Below, piece after piece: positions 1 to 15,000 of a DNA stretch of 41,367 bases. A program made the position numbers and the translations under genes. Source of the stretch: Candidatus Cloacimonadota bacterium (lineage in GTDB: Bacteria; Muiribacteriota; UBA6191); the NCBI GenBank assembly GCA_002402105.1, contig NVVD01000011.1, positions 57,871 to 99,237 of the forward strand, given 5' to 3'. The notes under the pieces were generated by a model. The model had not been told where the DNA came from and ran no database searches. It saw only the letters and a list, made by a program, of their open reading frames with translations. Every line of letters starts with the position of its first letter. Positions within the stretch are counted from its first letter, which is position 1.

Positions 1-3000
1 CCAAGTATTGAAATACCACCAACATCAGCAAATACACTAGACCACTTACGGTTGCCATCTACTTCATCAAATAATGCTAAAGCTAAATTGACATCTGAAA
101 GCTCTACTCCGCTATCTTCTTTGCTAGTTTCACCTCGTGTCCCAACAAAAGCATCTACACCATACATACCAAAAGTTAAGATATCTGCTTGTATTGAATC
201 ATCAGACTGAACTTGATCATTAGTAATACTAATATACTTTGCGTTAACCTTTTGTAGTGCAAAGCCACCTGATACCTGTAAGAAACCATCAATATCAAGA
301 ATTACTTCTCCGGATACTTCAAAAAAGTCACCTCTATTATCATCAATATCAAGCTTTAATATTTGTAAAACTCCATCTGCATCTACTCCAAGAGCTACTT
401 CTAGGTCTGTAACTGCTTGATCATTACCAAGAGAGTCAATATCATCATTAAATTGATAATCTACCACAAAGCCATCAATATCAGCCTTATTTACTTGTAA
501 TTGAGTATTGTTGACAGTTAAAGCTAAACCATCAATACCAATAACTTCCATTGATCCAATATTTGCTTGAATTGTTGAATATTTATCTTGTGGACGCTCT
601 GTATTTTGAAGACTTACAAAAGCCAAGTCAACATTTTGTAAAGAAAATCCATTGTCCTTAGAACCAATAAAAGCAGAAGCATTATAAATTCCTAGAGCTA
701 ATAGATCTGCAGAGAACTCATACCTTCCCTCATTACCTGTTTCAGCATCTGACGCGTATACATAAGTCACTGATTTCTCAAAGGCAAAACCACCAGACAC
801 TTGTATATCATCATAAAAGTTAACATCGATATGTCCAGCAATTTGTAATAAATCACCTTTAGCATCATCTAAATCAAAAGTAGTAAAACGTTCAACTCCT
901 GTTGAATCTACTCCAACCGACATTGTGAGTTCAGTCGCTTTAAATTCAACTGTTTTTAACTCTTTATCAGGGTCTATAGCCCCTACAATTTTCCAAGAAA
1001 CTCTTGGTATTTTTATAGTTTTAAAGATTAAATTAATAGTTTTATAAGTTACAAACCTCTTAACTTCATAAATGGTTCCATCATCTATTGTGAAGATACC
1101 ACCGATATCACCTTTTTTAGCTTGAGCAGTTAACTCTACTATAAATTTAGTTCCATCTTTATCTTTAAAAGTATGTTCTTTATTCTTTTTACTATATTTA
1201 TGACTAAAATTATCATTAATAAACTCTATTTCTGTTTCTGTTTTTGCTATTTTATCTTCAGCACTGACTACAGCTAATGTTGTTATGGTTTCATCTTCTG
1301 TATATTTATAATCTATCAAGCTACCATCATTTGCAGCCTTATTAATTAGAATATTTGTATTGCTTACAGAAGCATCGACTCCATCAATACCGGCAAATGT
1401 AGCTAATCCAACATCTGCTTTTAAAGTCATCCAATGTCTATCTTCATTTGAAAATAAAGCTAGTGATAAATTAACATCATTTAAAATAAAACCACTGTCA
1501 TCAAAAAGAGATGTATCATCAGCGCCACGATTTCCCATAAATGCACTAGCATCAGAAATTCCAAGTTTAGTGGTTTTTGCTGTTAAAACCTCTCTTTTTT
1601 CGTCTGTGAGTTTATTATCTGATACAACAATTGTTTCAAACGAGTTCTCAAGTGAGAAACCACCTTCAACAACTAAAGCATTAAAGATATTCAAATTAAC
1701 TCTACCTGTAATCTTAAATAAATCACCCTTGCTATCATCAATATCAAGAGTCACTTTTTGAATATTACCATCTACATCAGACCCAACATTTAGTTCTATT
1801 TTTGTATTTGTAAAATCAATGGTTTCAATTTCTGGTGTAGTGATTACATCAACAATATTTCTCTCAGTAATTGTTTGATAAAAGTTATGCCCAAAAATTG
1901 AGCCTATTTTAATTTTATATGAGGTCTTTTTCATGATATAAATATCACCATCTACTTCAAAACCTTTTACAATTTTATCGTTTCTTGAGTCATAAAAACT
2001 TTCAATTAGATATTTATCTTCTGTTACTTGATCTTTAAAATATCTTTTCTTTTTGACTTTTTTATACTTATATTGATTATTAAATACATTCAATTCACCT
2101 TCTGTTAAACCATCTGACTCAGAAACCTTTTCAAGGCTAGTTATTGTTTCTAAGTCTTCATCAAATTGATAATCAATGACCATGTCATCATCTGATGCTG
2201 TATTTAATAATATATTTGTATCTGTAATTCCACCTGTAATACCTTCAATTAAATTTAAAGAAACAGCACCTACATTTGCTTTTAGAGTTGTCCAAGATCT
2301 GTCTCCATCTTTTTCTGTAAATATGGCTAGTGCCAAGTCGATATCTTCAATAATAAGACCTAGGTCATCACTAGTACTTTCACCGTCGTCACCTCTAACA
2401 CCTGCAAAGGCATCAGCATGGTATAAACCAAAACTCAACATCTCAGCCCCGACAACTTCACGCTTTTCATCGGTAACTGAATTACTTGATAAAACAAGAG
2501 TCTGGCTTGACCTTTCTATTGCAAATCCACCGTTAATTTCTAGAGTATCAAATAAGTTTAAACTAACATAACCATCAATTTTAAAGTAGTCGCCACTAGA
2601 GTCATCCATCTTTAAATCAACAAACACTTCTGCGCCTAAATCATCAACGCCAACTAAAACAGATAAGTCTGTTGCACGATATGCTTTTTCAAATTTGACT
2701 AAGGTAGGAAGTCCTTGAGATATATTAGTATTACCTTCTAGACTTACTTCTCCATCATCAATTTCTACATTATAAACTATATTATCAAAGCTAGTGTATG
2801 TAAATTTTAAGTCATCATCATCATCTATAAAAGTATATTTATTTCCTTTTTTATCTTTATAAAAAAACATGGTTTTTTTAGCTACAGCCTCTACTGCTTC
2901 AACAGCATCACTTTCTGGTGTTGCTGGAGCAGCTTCAACTTCTTTAATTGCTGGTATTACTTCAAAACTATCAAGTGATAGACTAGAAAAGTCTAAAGTA

Positions 3001-6000
3001 TCATCATGATATGTATATTTATTTCCTGCTAAATCTTCATATGATCTAATAAATACATCATCAATTATTCCTGTTGTTAACAAAGTTAAATCATCAAAGT
3101 TTGGGTTTTGTAAATCAATTACATCTTGTGCTTGTTCTACTAATGTTACATCTTCAATATCTTGATCAAATCGATAATCGATTACTTTTCCATCAGCTGA
3201 CTCTTTATTTATTTTTAAATGAGTATCTGTAGTGAATAGTTCAAAACCATCTATACCAGAAATTTCAAGACCACCAATATCAGCAACAGCACTTGTCCAT
3301 TTTCTATCACCATCAACTTCTGAAAATAAAGCCAGAGCTAAATTAACATCACTTAACTCAATACCAACACCTGTACTTTCATCCCCAACAAAAGCATTCA
3401 CTCCAAACATTCCAAAAGTTAAAAGATCTGTTTGTAGATACTCTCTTTCTTCTGCAATAATTGTATTGTTTGATACTACAATGGCTTGTTTTTTTGTTTC
3501 TACAGCAAATGCACCATCAAAAGTTACTAAATTAAATAAGTTAATATTTGCAAAACCAGATAACTTTAAATAGTCTCCTAGACTATCATCCATATCAAAT
3601 TTTACAGATTGTCTGATACCATCTGCATTTGCACCTACGGTTAAAGTTAAATCTGTTGCACCAAAATCATTACCTTTATATCTTATTATCTCTTCGCTAT
3701 CTGCTTGATTTACATAATCAATTACTAAACCATCACTAGACGCTTCATTAATAGTTAAATGTGTATCTGAAATCAATAGGTCAACATTATCTAAACCTGC
3801 AATTTGAGCAAGTTCGATGTTTGATTTTAAACTCATCCATGATCTATTTCCATTTTTTTCATTAAATATGGCTAAAGCTAAATCAACATTTTCTAAAATA
3901 AGACCAGAGTCATCATTATTACTTGTATTATCTGCTCCACGTGTACCAATAAAAGCAGAAGCATGATAAAGCCCAAAACTACTCATTGAAGCTTCGGCTA
4001 TCGTTCGTTTTTCATTTGTTAAGTCATTATCAGATAAAACCAATACTTGGTTAGTCTCTTTATATGAAAAACCACCACTAATATCAATATTATCATATAG
4101 GTTTAAACTTACATTTCCAAAGATTTCAGTTGTTGCTCCTTGTAAACCAGACATATCAAACTTCACTGTTTTATGAGGCGCTGTCCAAACTTCAAGGGCG
4201 TTATCATTTCCAAAGTCAATCACTGTACTATCACTAGCTGCCGTATTCATTAATACACCGATTCCAGCAAAGTCAAAAGAAACTCCTTCAATTAAACTAT
4301 TAAAACCTACTGCTTCAAAACCTCCGACACTTGCTTGCAATGCGCTCCAAGTTCTATTCGCTCCACCACGTTCACTCATTATAGCTAAAGCAACGTTTAC
4401 ATTATTTATTGCAAAGCCTTTGGCATCAATCGAGTCTTTATTCACTCCTACAAAACCAGAAGCCCCATCTGCACCAATTGATAATAAATCAACTGCTACT
4501 GCTTCTCTATTTCCATTAATATCATATACATCTGTTTGATGAATATATTTTTGAATACCGAAACTACCCGATAAGCCAATAAAGTCACCAATACTTAAAT
4601 CTAATGTAACTGCTGCTTGTAATAACTCGCCTTGTAGCGCTTTCATATCAAAAGCTACACTTGTAGTTGCACCTGTATAAACATCTAAAACTTCAGTAAA
4701 ATCTAATACTCTTTCTCTACCATCAACCGAGCTAACAACTTTACTATTTAGGTTTAGCACTACATCTGAAATATCTAAGTCAAAAATTTGAGTAGGAATT
4801 AAATCAAAACCCACAAAGCCTGCTCGATGAATATCTGCCTTTATTGCCGTATATGTTTGATTATTTTTATCAGTCGCAAAAACTAAAGCATAATTAACAT
4901 CCTCAAGTCTTACGCCTATTTCATCTGGTTCACCTTGATTTAAACCAGCAAAACCGTATACATTTTCAGCAGCAATAGTTAAAAGTTGCGCATCGATTTG
5001 TCCTATTCTTGTAGTCCCTACTTCACCTACCCTAACTTTAGCATCCACATTTTTACTAACAGCAAAGTTTCCTTCTAGATAAATAAAGTCATCTACTTTT
5101 AAATAAGCTTCATCAAGCCTAATTTCTTGTAATGAAGTAGATTGAATTAAATCTGTATATTCATAAGTTATACCTGCTGTACGGATAGTTTTACCAACAT
5201 AGTCTTCACCTGTTGTATTCCATAATACAGCCGCTTTTTTTGCTGACAATTCAAATTTGTCTCCAAACTTGGCAAATATTTCATTACTTTTAGCCTCTAG
5301 AGCTGTACCGTCTGGCCCATGTACTAAACCAATAAAAGCATTATTTACTCCAACTATATAGTCACCTGCTCCTATTGATATAGAAGCATCCTTAGCAATA
5401 ACAGTTATCTCACCTTTTGCTTTATCACTCTTGAACCCAAAATCACCAGAGATACTAAATATTGAGCCTAACTTACCGTCTAAATTAGTAATACTTACAG
5501 CAGATAAATCAGTAGAAGCTGGTTGATCTATAAATGAGTAACTTGAACCATCAAAAGAAATTTCAATACCTGTATATTTTAATCCTGAATGATTGATTGA
5601 TACTGCACTTAAATCTGCTGTCGTATCATAAAATAATGAACCTTCTAAGATTGTTTCACCAGAAGCTTCCATTAATAAACCTTGGCTTGCTATTACTAAA
5701 CCAAAGTTTCTGTTAGAAATTGCGCCAATAGCCATATCAATATCAGTGAACTCTAATTTTACAACAGTATTTTTAGCAACTGCGTGTACTCCACTAAACG
5801 CACTACTTGTAAACGAAAAGTCACCTGTAATGTCGTAATCATCGATATTCATATCAATAGAGCCAACTAAATCAAATCTTTCTCTATCTGAATAAAGTTC
5901 ATCAAACACAGCTAAATTACCTAAATCATCAGAAATATCTAAAGCATTCTCACCAGAAAAGTCAATGAACTCATTATTTTCTATACCAATTTCATTGATA

Positions 6001-9000
6001 CCAAATATTTTTGAACCTTCAATAATAATACGCTCATTATTACTTATAGTGGCATAAGTCATACCTTTATAACTAAGGCTATCTGTATTAATAATACCTT
6101 CTAAAGAAATCCATGAACGAGTATCCTCTTCAACTTTTGAATTGATGAGTACAACAGCTAAATTAGCATTATCACTAAATAAACCAATTTCTGATTTTAA
6201 TTGATCTTCAGGTACTAATGCATTTGCTCCATAAAAATACTCTACGCCTCGACCAGAAAATGTCCAAACATCTGTATCTAAAACAATTCCGTTACTTAGA
6301 GTCGTGTCTTTTTGAACAAGATCAACTTGTAATAGTCCGTTAACATAGACTTCATCGCTTATTCTTAAAGTAGCATCAACTTCAATGCTACCTTCTGTTT
6401 CTCCAAAGTATTTATTATTTACTAGAGTACCGATAGCTGTATTTGCGTCTTCTGTATTACCGATTAAATAAAGTTCATCACCTTCAACTAGTTCTCTAAC
6501 GATTAGTTTTAGTTTTGAACTAGTTTTAACTATCTCAAAGTAAAAGTCTTTATTATAACCATAGATACCAGTTGCTACATCAAATTGACCTACTCCATCA
6601 TCAAAGCTAATAATATCAAATACATCGCCATCTTTTGCTTCATAGCTATCTAATACTGAGATATTTAAACGTCCATTAAAGATAGCCTTTTTATCAATCT
6701 TATAAGTTGTATATTCTTCTGATTTTTTTGTTCCACCAATTGTCACATCAATAACAGATTCATCGTTTAAAAGAAGATTATTACGCTCTATTAACATGGT
6801 TGTTTTAGTTTTATCTACATGAGCCTTACCAATCTCCCAAGTACGAGAGCCACTAAAAGAAATGCCAGCAATTGTTACAGATAAACTAACCTTTAGTGTT
6901 GGATCCCAATAAGAAATTCCTGCTGAAAAAGAAGCTAAAGTAAATCTTTTAGTAATAAAGCCTAAACTCAACTTAGCTACTAATGAACCAGAAATTTCGG
7001 CTGCAAAACCATTGTTACCAACTGCCAAATAAATTCGACCTTTTAGCTCTAATATACCTAGATCAATTCCCATTTTTGCTTCTGCTTCAAAAAAGAAGTC
7101 ATCAGCTGATTTTATATATCCACTAACCTCTAAGGTGACCACTCCAAAATAATCTATTTTAAATTCATCAACTCTAAGTTCGAACTGTCCATCAACAACT
7201 CCAACTGACCCTTTAAAGCTACCTTCAAATACAACAAGAGTAGCAGAACCATCAAAGCCAACTAAAAATGTATTTTTTAAAACTCCAGCATGTTCTTCTG
7301 TTTGAGAAGTATTAATCATTACAGTAATGCCAGCTTCAATTGATATTAGTCCAACATTTAAAGCTTTTGCATCAGCTTCTAATCTTAAAGCAAATACAGC
7401 ACCTTCTGATTCTGTGTAACCTAAAAATGCTTCTCCACTAATATTGATGCTTCCAAAAAAGCCCATTGATAAAGATAAATCCATTTTAATATTGATAGTG
7501 GTATTTTCAATTAATAATTCAATCTCACCATCCATTTTTGCAAAACCAGCAATATCAACAAAAGCACTACCTGCAAGTCTTAACATATTTGGGTTCAAAG
7601 CTAATGTTTTAAAGGCTAAATCTCCGTTATCTTCAAAGTATGGAACCTGTATTATTTTTTGCTCACTTGATGTATTGATATCAAGTTCAAATGTTCCACC
7701 AATTGAAAATAGAGCTGTATCAACAATAGCACCATTTTCACCTTTTCCACCAATAAACATACTTCCATATAAAGCACCATCAGCAATAATCAAAGTACCA
7801 TTAGCTACAAGAGGACTAATAGCTTTTGTATTAAAAGTAGCTTGAGCCGCAAATTGTAATTCAATTGAACTTGTAGTTATTTCAAGTCTTACATATCCAT
7901 CTATGTTAATCGCATCTAATATACCTAAATGTACTAAACCAGATACTTCTAAAAACGCTTTATCATAATCAAAACTAATAGAGTTTTCTGGACTACCTGT
8001 ATCAATTGTATATGGTGTACCATCTACACCACTTTTTGAAAAATCAACAACATTTCCACCCTCAGATATCCCTGCATTAAATTGAAAGTTAAAATCATTT
8101 ACTGAAAATTCAGCAAAACCTTCAAGTCCAACTAAACCAGCTGATTTAATACTTGCTTTTGCTGCAACATAAATACCAAGACTTTCATTATCACGCATGA
8201 AGATTGCACCAAAATCTAAGTCTTCAATGGCTATACCAATAGCACTACTGTTAGTTGTATCAAATTCATCGATTCGACCATTGCCATTTGTATCTTGAAA
8301 ATAACCACCAACACCAATAAAAGCGTTGGCATTTACTAAAGCTACCTCTAAACTTGTTACTGTAGTTGTTGTTCCATCAGATAAAACAACCTCTTGAGAC
8401 CCTTTTTTATTAAAGGCCATTGATGCACTACCCTGTATAACACCAGCTATATCAAACTCAGCATAGTCTACTTTTGCACTAATTAACTCTTGATCATATG
8501 TTAGATAAACTGGTGTACCACCAGTAGCTACCTCAAAACCAGCTGGTTTATCACCATCTGCTGGAAAACTTGCTAAAAAATCAATACTTGGACTTCTAAG
8601 AGCAAAAGCTGCTCCACCAAGGGCTACAAAAGCAGTTGGAATCGAACTTGTATTTAATTCAACTGAAATATCTTGGACCTTAGCGGTTAAGACAGACTCT
8701 AAACCAACAATAGCACCTTCTAAAACACTAGCATTACCCGCTAAAAAAGTGATATTTTGAGTCTTTAGAAATACTTCTTGAGCTAATAAATCGGGGTGAG
8801 ATGCATCTGCTCCAGTAACACCCTTAAACTTCAAAATGGCTAAAGCTAAATCTACATCAGCAATACTGACACCAATAGCATCTTTATTTCTGATTAACTC
8901 ACCATCTAAGTCTAAATCAGGATGTCCATCTTTATCTGCATCAACAAAGTATGGCCCACCAACTCCAGCAAAACCAAATACATCTTGAGCGCCAATTGTA

Positions 9001-12000
9001 ATAATATCTACATCTACATCAAGGTTATTAGATAATATTGGATTGATTGTAGCCAAATCACCAAAATTTGCTTTAACTGTTTCTGTTCGTCCCATTGAAA
9101 AAGCAAATGAGCCTGATAAATATAAAAACTGTGATATTTGTAAATTTACATTTGTTAGTTGTACTTCGATTAAAAAACTATCATAATCAAGATTAATATC
9201 TATATCACCAGCTGCTACTGAAAAACCATCTGGATACACCCTACTATAATCAATTGATGCTATAGTATTACCTATTTTACCTGTATTTAACTTGAAAATA
9301 GAAGCATCAATTTCTGCTACTAAAAAGCTTTCAAATCCAACTAAACCTACGTTTTCTGTATCAAGTGAAACTGATAAAAATTTACCTGATTTTAACTCTG
9401 TATTTTTTTTGGCATCTACGTTAAAGACAGCTACTGCAAAATTTACATTTTTTGCATAAAATCCCATTGTATCGCCTTTATCACCCTCTCCAAAATATGG
9501 TCCTTTAACTCCCATAAAAATGTTAATATTGCTTCCACCAATAGTGAAACCTTTCATAATTACATTTTCATAAGTTTTTATTTGAGACTCTACATCTAAA
9601 GTTACTCCACTAATAAAGTTTAAACTAAGTGAACCACTAATATGGAGATAGCTACCTATAGTTAGTTTTGCTTCACCCAAAGTGACTCCGATTAAAGAGC
9701 TTCCATAATTTAAATTAAGACTATCTCCACCAATGTTTAAATCAAATCCACTACTTATATTATTAGCTTCATCAGCAGGAAAACTACCAGCAAAATTTAC
9801 AAATGGATTTGTACCTAAAATTGAACCTTTCCATTTGCTTCCTGTATTTAGATTTAAAGACACTGTTGAAAGCTCTATACTTAGTTCACCAAAGTTTATA
9901 TTTGGTAAAGCTACTTCAACTTGAAAAGCATACATTGTTGGCAAAATTTTTGATGTATCAGCCGTTTTATCAGCTTTCATGATAGCTAAACCAAATTTAA
10001 TATCTTCTACTGCAAATAAAGGATCATCAACATCACCAACGATAATATCAATATTACCACCAAGAGTCATAACATTCATTGGCACATTTTCAAGAGTTGC
10101 CCCACCGTTGCTTGAGTAATCTAGTAAACTACCAAGTGAGCTTTGCCCACTTGTTATACCAGTTACAATATCAAGCTGAACACCCGAACTATATTCAAAA
10201 GCAAAGTCACCTCTTATAGTAAAAGCACTTGCTATAGATAACTCTGCACCAAGTAACTCAACACCTATTAGGTTTCTTGAATAATCAAAAGTTAGGGTTG
10301 TTTCTGTACCAGTTAAAGGTACGTCAATTGGAGCTGATGAAAAATCTGCATATGCTCCATAGTTTTTACCTGAGTTACCCCAGTTACCACTACTATTATA
10401 GTTTAATTTTATCGTTTCAATAGAAAACTGCAAAAGACCCCAATCTAAATCAATAGCGTCATTCCAGTTAGCTTGTACGGCATAAAAGCTTGGTAATATA
10501 GACTCGTCAGCATTATTATCTGCAATATCACTAACACTCATCATGACTAGACCAAGATCAATTTGGTCAAGTAAGATACCAAAAGCACTATCATCTGTTT
10601 CGCCTTCATCTATAACATTATTTCCATTTAAATCTGTAAAATATTTATCAACTCCAACATATAAAGTGATATTGCTACCACTCATAATTAAGCTATCTAA
10701 TGAAACATCTGTTATTGTTGAATAATCATCACTTAAAACACCTGCTGTACGTAAATCATTTAAGTCTGTTTTTATATTTAAATCATTAACGATATCTTGT
10801 GTTAAGCCAGTTTTAATATCTACTTGATATGCACCTGTTGATTTCTCAAAATAGAAACCACCACTAACTACAACAAAACCACCAAGAGATAAAAGAGCAT
10901 TATCTATTGAAACTCTTGTTACTTCATTACTTTCAGTAAATGTTATTGTTTCACTTGATGATACTTCTATTTCAAAAGTATCTGCTGCAAAATCAACTAC
11001 AGTGCCATCATTTGCACTATTATTTACATCAACATTAATTCCTTGAGCTGCTAAATTGATACCTGAGATACCGACTAAAGCTAACTCAGATACCGATGAA
11101 TGAAAAGCTGTCCAACTACGTTTTGAATCACTTTTATCTGTTAAAAGTGCTAATGCAAAATCTCCGTCTGTTAACTTAATACCAAGTTCGTTTGATTTTT
11201 CATAATTTACACCAGCAAAAAAATCAACACCTGACCCTGCTATAATTAAAGCGTCTGTTTGTACTTCTTCATTATTATTTAAAGTAATAGTTTTATCTGA
11301 TTTCTTAAGAGCAAAGCTACCACTTAAATGTACAAAATCACTTACTTGTAATTTTAGATCTCCAGAAACCTGTAATAAGTCACCATCAGCTCCATCAAAG
11401 TCTAAAGTAATATTAGTTGAAGCCGAGGTTTTTACATCTAATGACTTTGCTTGATAATCAATTACTGTATTGTCACTAGCTTTTTGGTTTAATTGTAGTG
11501 AAAGATTTGTTGCTTCTATACCTAAATCATTTATACCGACAAATGCAGCTGAACCAATATTTGAATATAATGAAGTCCACTTTCGACTTCCATCTTTTTC
11601 TTTTAATAAAGCTAAAGCAAAATCAGTGTTTTGTACTTTAAAACCTATCTCATCTGCAGTACCGCCATTAACTCCAACAAATGCATTTACGCTACTTGCT
11701 CCAAGAGTTAATGAATCTACAAGTACTGTATTACCATTTGATAGAGTCATAGTCTCTGTTGATTGATTTAAACTAAAACCACCAGATACTTGAAAGAAGT
11801 TATATACGTTTATGTCTAAATTACCTGATACTGATAAAGTTTCTAATTTAGCACCATCAAAATCAAATTCGATTACTCCTGTATTAGAAGTTTTTACAGC
11901 CATTGGGCTTGTTAAAAAATCTACAACTAAACCATCTTTGTCAGCTTTATTAATTTCAATTGATAAATCACTTGATGAAATTGTTAAATCATCGCCAAGT

Positions 12001-15000
12001 CCAACAAAGCTTGCACTAGTAGCACTAGCTTTTAAACTTGTCCAATGTAAAGTTGAGTCTGCTTGGTCACTCATTAATGCTAAAGCAAAGTCAACTCCTG
12101 TTACTTCAAAACCTAATTGATCTGCTGTTGCGCCATCCATTCCAACAAAAGATGTGATATTTTCTCCACCTAAAGTTAATAAGTCGATATTTTTAATGCT
12201 TCCATCAGATAAAGTTACTTGAGTTTCATATTTTTCTAAAGCGAAGTTTCCAGACATTTGAAAAAAGTTAAATAAGTCTACATTTAAAGTACCACTTGCT
12301 GAAATTAGATTACCTCTAGCTCCATCCATATCAAGTGTTATATTTGTTGATGAACTCGTTAATACATCCAGATTTTTTGCATCAAAATCAACAACTAAAT
12401 CTGCTGGATACTCTAGTACAGTGATTGTTTCTGTTACAACAAGTACACTATTTACGATTTGTTGAGTTAAAGTATCAACTTTAGTTTCACCCATTGATTG
12501 TATATAAAAACTTGCATTTACAGTTTTTGCGTCAATAACTAAAGACATAGCCGCAACATCAATACCAGCAAGTTCATTTTGAAAACTTACATCCCAAACT
12601 CCTGCTGAAATTTTTACTACCTTACTATGTGAACCAGTATTGTTTTCAAGTACCTTATTAATAGCATCTTGAACAGCTTGTGCATCAGCATCAATAGAAA
12701 TGTTACCCGTTGTATAATTTTGAGAGTTTATATTTAAAGTAATTTTATAAGAGGCACTTGTCTCAGTAGAAATTGAAATTCTCTGAGTTTCTCCCAGTAA
12801 ATCAATGCCTTCTGTATCTAAACCAATAGATACTGTGGCATTACGTAAACCTTTATTATCAACAGTAATTAATGATAAGTTTTCTTTGGCAAGTCCACTC
12901 TTAAAAGTAACAATATACTTTTGACTTGAGATTGTAGATGATTGATCAAAAGCTACAGATACATTACCAGTACCTACATTAGATAACTTCTCTAAAGCTT
13001 GTCTAATATACTTTGCATTATTTGTAACATCGTTTCCAGCATATCTAATGGCTTTTGTTTTTTGTCCATCAAAAGATAAAACATATCTACCAGAAGCTGT
13101 TAATGTTGCATCAATTGTTAATATTTGAACCTCTGAAACTCCTGTGCTTGTAGCACTTGTCTCAACTACCGAACTTGTTAATGTTGGTGCTTGAGTTGTT
13201 AAGGTAAAGTTAGTTACATTATTGCCATTTAATGCATTATTAAATTCAACAAAAAATCCATTTGCTTTTGTACCTGTTACTAGTACATTACCAGAGCCAA
13301 CTAATGTTTCAAATGCACTTGTAATCTTTGTTAATAGTGTTGCATCAGAGTCAGTCTTATCTATAGTTAAGTTAGAGTTTGTAGAATTATAATCAATTGT
13401 TACCTGACCAAGAGTCTCTTTTAAATTTAGTGCTAGAACTGTATTTGTAACTGTAGTAGTTGTAGTTACTTTTTGTGTGGTAGTTGTTACTATGTTTTCT
13501 GAAACATCTTTACTTATTTCTATAGTTGAAGCATCTTTTGAACCTGTATATTGATTTACATCAATAAAAAAATCACTTGCAGCAATCTCAAGACCATCAA
13601 CACCCTCAAAAGATAAAGAACCAACATTACCTTTTAATGCCAGCCATGATCGATCATCTCGATTTTTATCACTCATGATAGCTAGTCCAAAACTAACTCC
13701 AGATAAAACAAAACCTAGTTGATCTGCTGTGCCACCATTTAAACCAGCAAATGCTGATACATCGTTACCGCCAAGTGTTAGTAAATCTACTTCTGCCTCT
13801 GAGCCATCTGCTAAAGTAACAACTTCACTTGTTTTAACAAAAGCAAAACCACCATTAACTGTAAAAAAGTCAAAAACATTAATTTCTAAGTTTCCACTAA
13901 TTTGAATTAACTCACCTTTAGTGCCATCCATATCTAATGTTAAACTAGTTGTTGTAGAGGTATCTACATCTAATGATTGAGCACTATAATCTATTAATTT
14001 ACCATTTTGTGAAGCTTGATTGATATCTACAAGCATAGAAGTTGCTTGAACTGTTAAACCATCAATTCCAACTAAACTTATAGAGCCAGCTTCTGCTTTT
14101 AAACTAGTCCATTTTTGAGTCGGGTCTTGTTTACTTGTTGAAATTGCTAAAGCAAAATTAACTTGAACTAAACTCAAACCTAATTGGTCAACTGTTCCAC
14201 CATCTAAACCAGCAAAAGCTGCTACATTATTTGCACCAAGTGTTAATAAGTCAACATCAACTGAGCTACCATCAGATAAAACTACAGTCTTGCTTGATTT
14301 TTCAAAAGAGAAGTCACCATTTACTTTAAAAAAGCCAAATACGCTAATGTCTAAAGTTGCAGACACTTTTAAAAGCTCGCCTTTTACTCCGTCTATTGTT
14401 AAGTCAATAGTCGTTGAACTTGATGTATCAATGCTTAAAGCATCTGTTGAATAATCTACAAGTAAAGAATCTACAGAATCTTGTAAATTTATTTCAAGAC
14501 TAACATTACTTGCGCTGACTGTTAAATCATCAACTCCAACAAAAGAAGAACTTGTAGCTGTTGCATATAAAGAAGTCCATTTTCTTAATTTATTAGCTTG
14601 ATCGGTCATTAAAGCTAAACCAAAATTAACGCCTGTTGTTTTAAAACCAATTTCATCATCTGATCCACCATTTATTCCAATAAATGAATCTACATTATTA
14701 GCACCAATAGTAAGCATATCTACTGTAGCTGTTGATGCATCAGATAAAGTAATTGTTTCAGTAGATTTTGAAAGAGCAAAAGCTCCGTTTACTGTAAAAA
14801 AACCTGCTACATCAATATTTAAGTTTCCACTAACTCTTAATAGCTCTGATCTAGCACCATCAAAGTTTAATGTTAAAATAGTGCTTGCTGAGGTTTGAAC
14901 ATCTAATGATTTTGTAGCAAAATCTACAACCGTACCATCACTAGCTTTTTTATTTATTTCTAGCAATAAGTCACTAGATTCAATTGTTAGTTTATCACTA

